Assembly (NCBI GenBank): GCA_002257025.1
Contig: NCHA01000024.1
Location: 1-42,073, forward strand
Length of the DNA: 42,073 bases
Source: Sphingobacteriales bacterium 16-39-50
GTDB lineage: Bacteria > Bacteroidota > Bacteroidia > Sphingobacteriales > Sphingobacteriaceae
Direction of reading: 5' to 3'
Both the position numbers and the translations under genes were made by a program. Every line of letters begins with the position of its first letter. The first letter of the stretch is position 1. This document shows positions 8,886 to 17,650 of this stretch, piece after piece. The notes beneath the pieces were generated by a model. It was not told where the DNA came from and ran no database searches. It was given only the letters and a program-made list of their open reading frames with translations.

Positions 8886-9779
8886 CTATAATTTTACACC
8901 TTGTGCAGCTTTAGGATTAGGTGGATTTGTACCCTGCAGACTTAGGATAAAATTCGATACATCCGAGGTTTGTTTCGGTGTAAGTGTTTTCTCCCAGGAT
9001 ATCATCCCTTTTTCAGGAACACCATATTTAATGGTCTTGAAGATTGCGTTGACTGTTCCTCCATGAATCCATGAATCATCTGTCAGGTTTGGACCCACAG
9101 TTCCTTCACCCAATGCTCCGTGGCAGGCAATACAATTCTGTGTGTAAACTGCCTTGCCTGCTGCAATTACTCCTGCATCTGTGCTTACTTTAACACTGTT
9201 TTCATCAATAGCTTCACCTGATTTTGCCAGAACTGCCGCCTTTTCAACCTCAGCTGCTTTCATTTCAATGGCATATTCTTCATCCTGAAGCGGGCTCCAT
9301 TCAAATACATGGTAATTTAGCAGGTAAACTACTGCAAAGAGAATAGTGGAATAAAATAACCCCATAAACCAGGCGGGTGTTGGATTGTCGAGTTCAACAA
9401 TACCATCGAATTCATGATCCATCATGATATCCTTTTCCTCAGAAATTGGTCTCAGACCCATTAACTTTGCCCAGATACTCTGGCTGTTTTTTTCTGAGGC
9501 TTCCCATTCTGAATATTCCATCATCCTTGCAGGTTCTTCAACCGGCAACAGTGCAGGATTCTTTATCTCATTTGCCATAACCTTTACGGTTTTAAGCAGT
9601 ACAAGAGAAACAATCAGGAAAAGAAGTGCGATCAGAAATAATATCACAACTACTTCTGAAAAAGTATTTCCTGTGTTTCCACCAGCAACAGATGGTTCAG
9701 CAGCCCATAATGAACTGGAAGTTAACAGGATTGCGATTGTGTAAATCAAAAGTTTCATAATTCTATGCTTTATCTTCAT
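8886..9779 (-). CDS. ccoP: cbb3 cytochrome oxidase subunit III (CcoP), mono-haem
   Basis: 297 aa. An N-terminal hydrophobic segment is followed by a second helix (about 42-63), a charged linker, the conserved FDGIVELDNPTPAWFMGLFY motif with its helix (about 123-152), then one cytochrome c domain with CIACH (Cys216, Cys219, His220) and a distal Met probably in PEKGMISW. Proteobacterial CcoP has two haem c groups; only one CxxCH is seen here, as is usual in Bacteroidota. The chosen ATG overlaps the end of ccoQ by 17 nt. An internal ATG at 9758 would give 290 aa and also fits a signal/anchor. It is the last gene of the ccoI-S-NO-Q-P unit. Confidence 0.93.
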   Translation of the reverse strand: MKIKHRIMKLLIYTIAILLTSSSLWAAEPSVAGGNTGNTFSEVVVILFLIALLFLIVSLVLLKTVKVMANEIKNPALLPVEEPARMMEYSEWEASEKNSQSIWAKLMGLRPISEEKDIMMDHEFDGIVELDNPTPAWFMGLFYSTILFAVVYLLNYHVFEWSPLQDEEYAIEMKAAEVEKAAVLAKSGEAIDENSVKVSTDAGVIAAGKAVYTQNCIACHGALGEGTVGPNLTDDSWIHGGTVNAIFKTIKYGVPEKGMISWEKTLTPKQTSDVSNFILSLQGTNPPNPKAAQGVKL

Positions 9780-9930
9780 TTAAAGGGAGCTCACTCATAT
9801 AACTGACGTGTTTTTTATTCATCGTGACAAGCATTACAGTAACCACAAGAAAAAACACTAAAAATATTCCGAGCGAGGTGATCAGATAGACATCTGCGCC
9901 CAATGATTTATCTATAAATTGTTTGAACAT
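9763..9930 (-). CDS. ccoQ: CcoQ/FixQ-like small membrane subunit
   Basis: 55-aa ORF read directly from the minus strand between ccoNO and ccoP. It begins MFKQFIDKSLGADVYL, has one hydrophobic helix (about residues 15-37) and a short charged tail ending NEDKA. Position, size and single-helix design match CcoQ, a small non-catalytic subunit that stabilises cbb3 oxidase. It starts 29 bp after the ccoNO stop and its end overlaps the ccoP start. Sequence similarity cannot be tested here, so the name rests on position and topology. Confidence 0.8.
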   Translation of the reverse strand: MFKQFIDKSLGADVYLITSLGIFLVFFLVVTVMLVTMNKKHVSYMSELPLNEDKA

Positions 9931-9959
9931 ATCTTTTGTACTTAGTTTTATTATTTTAC

Positions 9960-12089
9960 CTATTGGTTTGAACCTGTACCGCCTGCCTTGATATCAGTAC
10001 CAAGTCGCTGGAGGTAAGCAATGATCGCTATGATCTCCTTATCGCTTTGTACCTTAATATTATCTATTGCCAGATTAGCAGCAATTGCATCTGCCTGAGC
10101 CTTGAGGTCTGCGTTTGCTTTTAGCTCATAACCCTCCTCATAGGGAACTCCGAGAGTTCGCATAGCATTAATCTTAGCAACTGTAGTCGATGTGTCCAGA
10201 GTTTGATCAATCAGCCATGGATATGGAGGCATTATACTTCCTGGCGACATTGTTGTCGGGTCCATCAGGTGGTTGAATTGCCATGCGTTAGAGTACTTAC
10301 CTCCCTGTCTGTGCAAATCAGGTCCGGTACGCTTAGAGCCCCACAGGAATGGATGATCATACACAAATTCGCCGGCTTTACTGTATTCGCCATATCGCTC
10401 AGTTTCTGAACGGAATGGCCTCACCATCTGTGAGTGACAGTTTACACAACCCTCACGAATGTAAATATCACGACCCTGTAATTCGAGTGGACTATATGGT
10501 TTGACACTGGCAATGCTAGGAATATTGGACTGGATCATAAACGTTGGCATCATCTCAACCATACCCCCAATCAGAATTACAATCAGCGACAGTACCAGGA
10601 AGTACATTGGTTTGCGTTCGAGTGAACGGTGCCAGGTTTTTTCACCACTTCCAGGGGTGAAAGCAGGCTCGAGTGCCATAGCTTCGGCCGGTTCATCAGC
10701 AACTAATTGTCCGCTGGCGGCTGTTTTGATCAGGTTATAGCACATTACTATAACACCGGTAAGGTATAGTACCCCTCCAATTGCTCTGAACATATGCATC
10801 GGCAGAAGCTGAAGGGTGGTCTCCAGAAAGTTAGGGTATTTCAACATCCCTTCTGGTGTAAACTCTTTCCACATCAATCCTTGTAAAAATCCTGACAGAT
10901 ACATAGGAATTGCATAGAAAAGTATACCTAGAGTGCCTATCCAGAAGTGGAATGCAACCAGTTTTTTGGAGAATATCTCAGTCTTGTAAATTCTTGGAAT
11001 CAGCCAGTACAGAATAGCAAAGGTTAAGAAGCCGTTCCACCCCAGAGCACCTACGTGCACGTGTGCTACGATCCAGTCGGTAAAGTGTGCGATCGCATTT
11101 ACCTGCTTAAGTGAAAGCATCGGACCTTCAAATGTAGCCATACCATAGGAGGTAATACCTACAACCATGAATTTCAGATTGGTATCTTCACGAACCTTAT
11201 CCCAGGCACCTCTCAGGGTTAATAGACCGTTGATCATACCGCCCCAGCTAGGTGCGATCAGCATGATGGAAAAAGCAACACCAAGAGACTGTGCCCATCC
11301 CGGAAGGGAAGAATACAGCAGGTGATGCGGGCCGGCCCAGATATAAATGAAAATTAATGACCAGAAGTGAAGTATACTTAATTTATAAGAGTAAACTGGG
11401 CGCTGAGCCATTTTAGGAAGGAAGTAATACATCATTCCCAGATAAGGTGTTGTAAGGAAGAATGCTACAGCATTATGCCCGTACCACCATTGTACCAAGG
11501 CATCCTGAACACCAGCATACAAATAATAACTTTTGAAAGCTGAAATTGGTAGCTGAAATGAATTGACAATGTGCAGTACAGCAACGGTGACAAATGTGGC
11601 AATATAAAACCATATAGCCACATACATGTGCCTTTCGCGACGCTTGATAATTGTACCGAACATGTTAATTCCGAAAACAACCCAAATTAGGGTTATGGCA
11701 ATATCTATCGGCCATTCCAACTCAGCATATTCATGCGATGTGGTTAACCCCAGTGGCAGAGTAACAGCCGCAGCCACAATAATTAGTTGCCATCCCCAGA
11801 AGTGGATATTACTCAGTGTATCACTGAACATCCTAGTCTTAAGGAGCCGCTGCATGGAATAATAAACTCCCATGAAAATCCCGTTTCCAACAAATGCAAA
11901 AATTACTGCATTGGTGTGTAATGGACGGATACGGCCAAAAGTAGTGTACTGATTGCCAAGGTTCATGTCCGGACTAAATAATTGCAGTGCAATTAATAAT
12001 CCGACAGTCATTCCAACAATACCGAATACAACGGTGGCTATTGCGAAATTCCTTACAATCTTGTTGTCATAGTTGAATTTTTCAAGCAT
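9960..12089 (-). CDS. ccoNO: Fused cbb3 oxidase subunits I and II (CcoN-CcoO)
   Basis: 709-aa fusion of the haem-copper catalytic subunit and the mono-haem subunit of cbb3-type cytochrome c oxidase, the high-affinity proton-pumping terminal oxidase for low oxygen. Residues about 1-470 are CcoN with around twelve helices and conserved His ligands in RPLHTNAVIFAF, QWWYGHNAVAFFLT, AGPHHLLYSS and VAHVHVGALGW. A linker (about 470-490) and a helix (about 498-516) lead into CcoO, with GCVNCHSQMVRPF (haem c ligands Cys548, Cys551, His552), KRTGPDLHRQGGKYS and SIMPPYPWL. Fusion of the two subunits is typical of Bacteroidota. It lies 84 bp after ccoS. Confidence 0.97.
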   Translation of the reverse strand: MLEKFNYDNKIVRNFAIATVVFGIVGMTVGLLIALQLFSPDMNLGNQYTTFGRIRPLHTNAVIFAFVGNGIFMGVYYSMQRLLKTRMFSDTLSNIHFWGWQLIIVAAAVTLPLGLTTSHEYAELEWPIDIAITLIWVVFGINMFGTIIKRRERHMYVAIWFYIATFVTVAVLHIVNSFQLPISAFKSYYLYAGVQDALVQWWYGHNAVAFFLTTPYLGMMYYFLPKMAQRPVYSYKLSILHFWSLIFIYIWAGPHHLLYSSLPGWAQSLGVAFSIMLIAPSWGGMINGLLTLRGAWDKVREDTNLKFMVVGITSYGMATFEGPMLSLKQVNAIAHFTDWIVAHVHVGALGWNGFLTFAILYWLIPRIYKTEIFSKKLVAFHFWIGTLGILFYAIPMYLSGFLQGLMWKEFTPEGMLKYPNFLETTLQLLPMHMFRAIGGVLYLTGVIVMCYNLIKTAASGQLVADEPAEAMALEPAFTPGSGEKTWHRSLERKPMYFLVLSLIVILIGGMVEMMPTFMIQSNIPSIASVKPYSPLELQGRDIYIREGCVNCHSQMVRPFRSETERYGEYSKAGEFVYDHPFLWGSKRTGPDLHRQGGKYSNAWQFNHLMDPTTMSPGSIMPPYPWLIDQTLDTSTTVAKINAMRTLGVPYEEGYELKANADLKAQADAIAANLAIDNIKVQSDKEIIAIIAYLQRLGTDIKAGGTGSNQ

Positions 12090-12173
12090 AAGTACATTTT
12101 TATTTATGGTGTAAAATTAAAGAGCTCAGGTGACAATCATGTGACATACCTTGTTATAAAAATATGATATTAA

Positions 12174-12335
12174 TCACTTATTGTTTTCATTTGGGATATC
12201 ATCATCAAATAATATTCTAACTCCCGGGGTATAGGTATCATCATTCTGACCATTTTTCATAGCCCAGAAAAATGCGATCAAAAAAATCAATGCAAGTAAT
12301 ACGCTGCAACCAATCAGGAAATAGAGGATATTCAT
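12174..12335 (-). CDS. ccoS: CcoS-type cbb3 oxidase assembly protein
   Basis: 53-aa ORF: MNILYFLIGCSVLLALIFLI opens a single membrane helix running to FFWAMKNGQNDD, and an acidic tail follows (ILFDDDIPNENNK). The start MxILYxLIxxS and the AFFWAMKxGQxDD segment match CcoS, needed for cofactor insertion into cbb3 oxidase. Its ATG overlaps the ccoI stop in an ATGA arrangement, so translation is probably coupled. Confidence 0.92.
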   Translation of the reverse strand: MNILYFLIGCSVLLALIFLIAFFWAMKNGQNDDTYTPGVRILFDDDIPNENNK

Positions 12336-14734
12336 GTTAATTTATTTTTTCGCGCAAACAAATGGGTTGCGATACTTGTGAATGAAATAATAGTTACTGT
12401 GCTTAAAGGCATTAATATTGCCGCAAAAAGGGGTGATAACAAACCCTGAACAGCAAAAAACAAGCCGATTACATTGTATGTTAATGAGATACCGAAACTG
12501 ATATGAATAACTTTTACAGCATCTTTTGCCTGTTTAATAAAGCGGGGAAGCTTTTCAAAACCTGCTCCGTCTAGTATCGCATCACAGCCGGGAGAGAAGT
12601 TGTTGATATTATCTGTAACAGCTATACCCAAATCACTTTGCTTCAATGCACCAGCATCATTCAGCCCGTCGCCCAGCATCATTACCATTTTATTGTTCTG
12701 CTGCAGCGACTTTATGTAATCAAGTTTATTCTGCGGACTTTGTTTAAAATGCATCTGATCTTCCCATGGGAATGCCGGGAGCAGGAATTCACGCTCAGTA
12801 TCCTGATCACCTGATAATAAATGCATACCCAGCGATTTACTCAATTTACCAAAGAGCTCTTTTAATCCCGGACGCCATCTTTGTCTGAAACTGAAATAAC
12901 CGGCGTAATGATCGTCTATCTGAATATAGACGGTCCCGGTATCAGTTTTAACAGAATTTATGTTTAAAAATGAAGCGCTGCCGATTCTAACCAGCTTATT
13001 TTTGACTATTCCTTCAATTCCTTTACCAGGAATTTCTTTGTAAGAATTAACCGGGAAATATTCGTTTATCTTGATCCATTTTACCATTTCCCTGCTTAGT
13101 GGATGTCCTGAGTTACGGGCCAGGGAGCTGATCAGGCACTTTTCTTCAAAATTCAAATCTCCTTCAAAACTGATTTTGAAGCCTTCAGGAGCCGTTATGG
13201 TTCCTGTTTTATCAAAAACAAGCGTGTTAATACGTGCCATTTGTTCAACTACCGCTGTATTTTTGAGGTAGAATTTATTCCTGTCAAAAATGCTAAGTAC
13301 GGCCGATAGTGTAAATGGAGAACTCAGAGCCAGGGCACAGGGACAGGCAATGATCAGTACGGCGGTAAATGATTCCCATGCTTTTATATTCTCGCCGATT
13401 ATCCACCAGATTGCTGCTGCTCCAAATGCAATGAGTAGCAATACAACACTAAAATAGCGGCTTACAGTATCACTGAAGGTATCCATCTTTTTTCTCTTTC
13501 CTTCAAAAGCCTCATTATTCCAAAGGCTTGTCAGATAGCTCTGAGAAACGGGTTTGATCACTTCCAGTTCAATGGCTTCATTAATCTGCCGCCCACCCGC
13601 ATAAACCACCTCACCCAATACTTTCTGGACAGGCGAAGATTCTCCGGTAACGAAACTGAAATCAATTACAGCATCGCCTTTCATCAATATGGTGTCGGCG
13701 GGAATCACCTCATTATTTCTGATCAGGATCCTGTCGCCGACCTTAAGTTCATCCATCGGAATCGGTTTTTCAGTATCCTCAGTTAGAAGGGTTACCGCAA
13801 CCGGGAAATACGACCTGTAATCGCGCTCAAAAGAAAGATGATGATAGGTGCGCTGTTGTACCCAGCGGCCAATCAGAAGGAAAAATACAAGTCCGCATAG
13901 GGTATCCACAAACCCTGCACCCGTGCCACTTACAATTTCAAATACCGATCGTATAAACATAATCGCGATACCAAGAGCAAGAGGAAAATCGAGATTTAAT
14001 ACTTTATTCCTCAGATTTTTCCATGCCGAAATGAAATAATCACGGCCACTGTAAAATACTACCGGGATTGCGAATACCAGGTTGAGCCATCCAAAAAAAG
14101 ACTTAAACTGATGTTCAAAACTCGCAAGACCGAAATATTCCGGGAAGCTCAAAAGCATCACATTCCCAAAGCAAAAACCTGCAACTGCAATTTTTTTTAT
14201 CAGATCTCTATCAGAGGCCTTGTTTTGTTCTTTGACCACATCCTGTAAACTGATTACAGGTTCATATCCTATTGAACTTAGCATGATAACCAGTTCCCTC
14301 AAAGAGAATTCATGATGCTTAAAGGTAATACTAACCTGCTTTTTCAGAAAGTCGATACGGGAACTGACAATGGAACTGTTTATCTTGTAAAGATGCTCGA
14401 GTAGCCATAAACAGGAACTGCAATGAATAGCCGGAATATAGAATGTTATGATACTGATTGTGTCGTCAGTATAGTCGACTAAAGCACCGGCAATCTTTGG
14501 TTCATCCAGGTAATCATAATGTGATAATTTATCACTTTGCGTTTTGCCAGGGGTATTGTTGTAAGCGTAGTAATTACAGAGCTGATTTTCTGAAAGGATT
14601 TGATAAACACTCTGGCAGCCTATACAACAGAATTCTTTTTCATCAAAATGATACTGCTCATCAGGACAATCATTTCCACAGTGATAACACTGTGTGGATG
14701 CCTTTATTTCAGCTTGTGGACTTAAATTATTCAT
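12332..14734 (-). CDS. ccoI: CcoI-type copper-translocating P1B ATPase
   Basis: 800-aa heavy-metal P-type ATPase of the CcoI/FixI subgroup, which supplies copper for cbb3 oxidase. The N-terminus has Cys pairs CYHCGNDC and FCCIGC (Cys16/19/23, Cys36/37/40), typical of this subgroup, then an HMA-like domain with HCSSC (CxxC at 105-108). The translocation motif CPC is at 464-466, the phosphorylated Asp508 is in DKTGT, the HP motif is in SGHPLS, and GDGLNDAGAL is the hinge. It is the first gene of the minus-strand operon, with an Fnr-like palindrome about 60 bp upstream. Confidence 0.95.
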   Translation of the reverse strand: MNNLSPQAEIKASTQCYHCGNDCPDEQYHFDEKEFCCIGCQSVYQILSENQLCNYYAYNNTPGKTQSDKLSHYDYLDEPKIAGALVDYTDDTISIITFYIPAIHCSSCLWLLEHLYKINSSIVSSRIDFLKKQVSITFKHHEFSLRELVIMLSSIGYEPVISLQDVVKEQNKASDRDLIKKIAVAGFCFGNVMLLSFPEYFGLASFEHQFKSFFGWLNLVFAIPVVFYSGRDYFISAWKNLRNKVLNLDFPLALGIAIMFIRSVFEIVSGTGAGFVDTLCGLVFFLLIGRWVQQRTYHHLSFERDYRSYFPVAVTLLTEDTEKPIPMDELKVGDRILIRNNEVIPADTILMKGDAVIDFSFVTGESSPVQKVLGEVVYAGGRQINEAIELEVIKPVSQSYLTSLWNNEAFEGKRKKMDTFSDTVSRYFSVVLLLIAFGAAAIWWIIGENIKAWESFTAVLIIACPCALALSSPFTLSAVLSIFDRNKFYLKNTAVVEQMARINTLVFDKTGTITAPEGFKISFEGDLNFEEKCLISSLARNSGHPLSREMVKWIKINEYFPVNSYKEIPGKGIEGIVKNKLVRIGSASFLNINSVKTDTGTVYIQIDDHYAGYFSFRQRWRPGLKELFGKLSKSLGMHLLSGDQDTEREFLLPAFPWEDQMHFKQSPQNKLDYIKSLQQNNKMVMMLGDGLNDAGALKQSDLGIAVTDNINNFSPGCDAILDGAGFEKLPRFIKQAKDAVKVIHISFGISLTYNVIGLFFAVQGLLSPLFAAILMPLSTVTIISFTSIATHLFARKNKLT

Positions 14735-14791
14735 GCATTCAAAAATGATGTCTAATTCTTTGCTTTGAAATGACTCCGATTATACTATTGC

Positions 14792-14805
14792 GTGATCAGT
14801 ATCAC
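14792..14805. promoter_or_regulatory. Fnr/Crp-family palindrome upstream of ccoI
   Basis: GTGAT-CAGT-ATCAC is a perfect two-fold palindrome with the half-site spacing of Fnr-type sites (TTGAT-N4-ATCAA). It lies about 58 bp upstream of the ccoI ATG, in the 102-bp gap after the preceding gene. Since cbb3 operons are commonly switched by Fnr/FixK-type regulators under oxygen limitation, this is a plausible operator of the ccoI-S-NO-Q-P operon. No regulator gene is in the window. Confidence 0.6.
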
Positions 14806-14836
14806 TAATTTTATTTATGTTTCCCAAAGCGCACCC

Positions 14837-17326
14837 TTACATCCTTCTCTTTATAAATTTAACTATTTCTATCCACATTACACCTGCAAATGCTGCAATC
14901 AGACAAAAACTAAGATCAATGGCCTGAAGCGGTACAAACTGAAATATATTCTGGAATGGAGTAAAATAAATTGAAAGCAGTAAAATGATCAATGAAGCAC
15001 TTAATATCAATGGAATCAGGATGTTTTTATACTGTATAGTCGTTAGTACAGAATAATAGAATGACCTGTTGGATAGGGTAAGAAAAATATTGCTCAGTAT
15101 TAGAGTACTGTAAATTATGGTCCTCACCTCAGCTATTGTATGCTCATTTTCCATGTAATAGTAGCCAAGTCCAAGGCAAACCCCTGTAATGACAAGCCCC
15201 TGTATAATGCTCATTGATAGTTCATTAAATGAGAAAAAACTGGTGCTGAGTTTTCGAGGCGCTTTATTCATCGAATTAGGTTCAATAGGCTCATTTTCAA
15301 AAATTATAGAGCAGGTTGGCCCCATGATCAGTTCCAGAAAGATTACATGGATTGGTGTAAAGATATTGGTGTATTTCCAGAACAATAATAAAGGAACAGT
15401 AACTATAAGAATGATTGGGATATGGATCGAAATGATATATTGAATAGCTTTTTTAAGATTTTCATAAATTCTTCTACCTATTGCGATCGCTTCGACCATG
15501 TGGGAGAGATCATCGTCGATCAGGATCAGGGAAGAAGCCTGCCGGGCAACTTCAGAACCCTTTTTGCCCATAGCGATACCAATATGAGCAGATTTCAGGG
15601 CTAAGCTGTCGTTCACTCCATCACCAGTCATCGCAACTACATGACCTTTCTGTTTCAGTGCATCGATAATCCTGAGTTTCGCTTCAGGAAACATTCTTGT
15701 AAAAATATTGCAGGTTTCAGCCGCTTTTAGAACTTCCTCATCACTCATATTGATCAGGTCTTTTCCCTCAAGTGTATTTTCTGCATCCCTGAAACCACAT
15801 TGTTTAGCAATTGTGGATGTTGTTAATGCATTGTCGCCAGTAATAATTTTAACTGAAATTCCTGCATTGTAGAATTGCTTAAAAACATTTTCGATGTTAT
15901 GTTTCGGAGGATCATAAAATGCCAGCAGGCCAATGAAAGTAAATTTGAAATCCTGTTGATTTTCAGGAAAGGAATCGCCTTCAAACTGCGTTCGGGCTAC
16001 TCCCAGAATTCTGTATCCTTTTAGGGCAAGATCCTCAATTTTCTCTGCGATCTTTTCTTTTTCAGCCGCTTTCAGGCCCGATACCTCCATGATTTGTTCA
16101 GGCGCACCTTTTGCTGCTATGATGCGGTTTCCCTGTTTATTCTCAAACAAATGGGTCATCATTGGGGGTTGCCCTCCAAGCGGGTATTCATGGATCATTT
16201 TGTATTCAGACCTCTCATCAGTTTTGACATGCGCTTTATAAAATTCATGCAAAGCGATCTCCATGGGGTCGAAAGGAACCGGTTCTGATGCCCACATGCC
16301 AAATTCAGCCGCTTCATTCAGTGATTTCTGTTCACTCAGATCTTTATCATTTAATATCTCGTCTGTTTTGTAAATGTAAACAGCTGTCAGTTCCATCCTG
16401 TTTTCAGTGATCGTCCCGGTTTTATCAATGCAAATTACAGTCGAAGCACCCAGGGTTTCAACGGTATTGAGACCTTTGACCAGTATGCCGGTTTTTGATA
16501 ATTTCCACGCTCCAAGGGCCATGAATGTTGTAAAGGCAACTGGGATCTCTTCCGGTAAGATTGACATAGCTAATGTTAATGCGCTTAACAGGCTTTCCAG
16601 AAATTGATTCGTCTGGTAAAAATTGATCCCAAGAACAAGTAAAAAACAGACGAGCCCGACAAGCGTCATTGATTTAACAAAACTGAGGATCTGTTTGTAT
16701 AAAGGAGGTTTTTCTGTTTTAATGTTCTTTGCAAGCGCTGCCAGTTGAGCTGCCCGGCTTTCAGCGCCTGTTGCTGTAACTTCATATACGGCAAGTCCGG
16801 ATACTGCCAGTGTACCCTGAAAGACAGTATTATTATCTTTATTTGTGTTCTTGCTTACCGCCAAGGATTCTCCGGTAAGCATCGCTTCATTCACCGCAAA
16901 ATCATTGCAATGAACGATAATTCCATCAGCGGCCAGCAGAGAGCCTTCTTCTGACACGAGAAAGTCCCCGTTCACGATTTCCTCAGACCTTATCTCTTTC
17001 ACTTCGCCATCACGGATTACTTTTGTCTTTGTCGCTGTCAGTACCTCAAGCAGGGATAATGCTTTGCGGCTTCTATAGGTCTGGAAGAATGAAATCGCAG
17101 ATACCAGAATAACTGCTGACATCAGGAAGATTGCTTCCGAAAATTCTCCGAGAAGCAGGTAGACTGCCGCCGAAGCAATCAATAAGAGGAATACGGGTTC
17201 AAGTACCGTTTCTTTCAGAATAATGAAGAATTCGCTTTGCTCTGAATCTTTGTGTACATCATCTTTTTTCCTTGCACTTACTTCTTCACTGCTTAGTCCT
17301 TTGAATGGGAATGGATTGTTTGACAA
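14837..17326 (-). CDS. P2-type cation-transporting ATPase
   Basis: 829-aa P-type ATPase with the E1-E2 layout of calcium-type pumps. It has two N-terminal helices (about 38-75), the TGES actuator motif (about 153-156), the ion-site helix with PEEIP (258-262), phosphorylated Asp301 in DKTGT, the nucleotide-binding KGAPE motif, MTGDGVNDSLALK, and six C-terminal helices. The N-terminal LSSEEV segment fits the cation-ATPase N-domain. No metal-binding Cys motifs are present, so it is not a P1B pump. Ca2+ is the likeliest ion from PEEIP, but Mn2+ or others cannot be excluded. It is divergent from the Usp gene and ends 103 bp before ccoI on the same strand. Confidence 0.88.
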   Translation of the reverse strand: MSNNPFPFKGLSSEEVSARKKDDVHKDSEQSEFFIILKETVLEPVFLLLIASAAVYLLLGEFSEAIFLMSAVILVSAISFFQTYRSRKALSLLEVLTATKTKVIRDGEVKEIRSEEIVNGDFLVSEEGSLLAADGIIVHCNDFAVNEAMLTGESLAVSKNTNKDNNTVFQGTLAVSGLAVYEVTATGAESRAAQLAALAKNIKTEKPPLYKQILSFVKSMTLVGLVCFLLVLGINFYQTNQFLESLLSALTLAMSILPEEIPVAFTTFMALGAWKLSKTGILVKGLNTVETLGASTVICIDKTGTITENRMELTAVYIYKTDEILNDKDLSEQKSLNEAAEFGMWASEPVPFDPMEIALHEFYKAHVKTDERSEYKMIHEYPLGGQPPMMTHLFENKQGNRIIAAKGAPEQIMEVSGLKAAEKEKIAEKIEDLALKGYRILGVARTQFEGDSFPENQQDFKFTFIGLLAFYDPPKHNIENVFKQFYNAGISVKIITGDNALTTSTIAKQCGFRDAENTLEGKDLINMSDEEVLKAAETCNIFTRMFPEAKLRIIDALKQKGHVVAMTGDGVNDSLALKSAHIGIAMGKKGSEVARQASSLILIDDDLSHMVEAIAIGRRIYENLKKAIQYIISIHIPIILIVTVPLLLFWKYTNIFTPIHVIFLELIMGPTCSIIFENEPIEPNSMNKAPRKLSTSFFSFNELSMSIIQGLVITGVCLGLGYYYMENEHTIAEVRTIIYSTLILSNIFLTLSNRSFYYSVLTTIQYKNILIPLILSASLIILLLSIYFTPFQNIFQFVPLQAIDLSFCLIAAFAGVMWIEIVKFIKRRM

Positions 17327-17471
17327 GTTTGATAATTTTAGCGTTAAATTTCTGTTGATAAATTAGTCATTTTCATTTAAAAATTTTATCAATATGGATA
17401 AGTTATTACCAATCTCATCAGCAAAAGGAAAATAATAATATACAAATATGAGTGTTTGTAAATTTAGTAAT

Positions 17472-17507
17472 GTGATCATTGTCATTGGCTTATCTGAGTA
17501 TTGTCAT
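17472..17507. promoter_or_regulatory. Two tandem Fnr-like boxes, 22 bp apart
   Basis: In the 324-bp gap between the divergent P2 ATPase and Usp genes, two similar 14-mers occur: GTGATCATTGTCAT (17472-17485) and CTGAGTATTGTCAT (17494-17507). Both have a TGA-N6-TCA core and share ATTGTCAT, and their centres are 22 bp apart, two DNA turns. They lie about 145-165 bp from both start codons. I see no ORF or terminator in the rest of the gap, which is very AT-rich. Confidence 0.45.
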
Positions 17508-17650
17508 TTACTTCAATTTTCAAATCCCTAACTTAGTATCTTATAAAACCAGGAAATAAAACCTGTTATAAAAATTCGGAATATTAATTGTCGGTATGAT
17601 TAATGCTCTTTCGATAGAATTAAATTCAGAATAAAATCAATTCACTTAAT

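Noticed and set aside
12090..12173. Fnr-like site between ccoS and ccoNO
   Set aside because: Contains TGACA direct repeats but no TGA-N6-TCA dyad; ccoNO is probably expressed from the upstream operon promoter.
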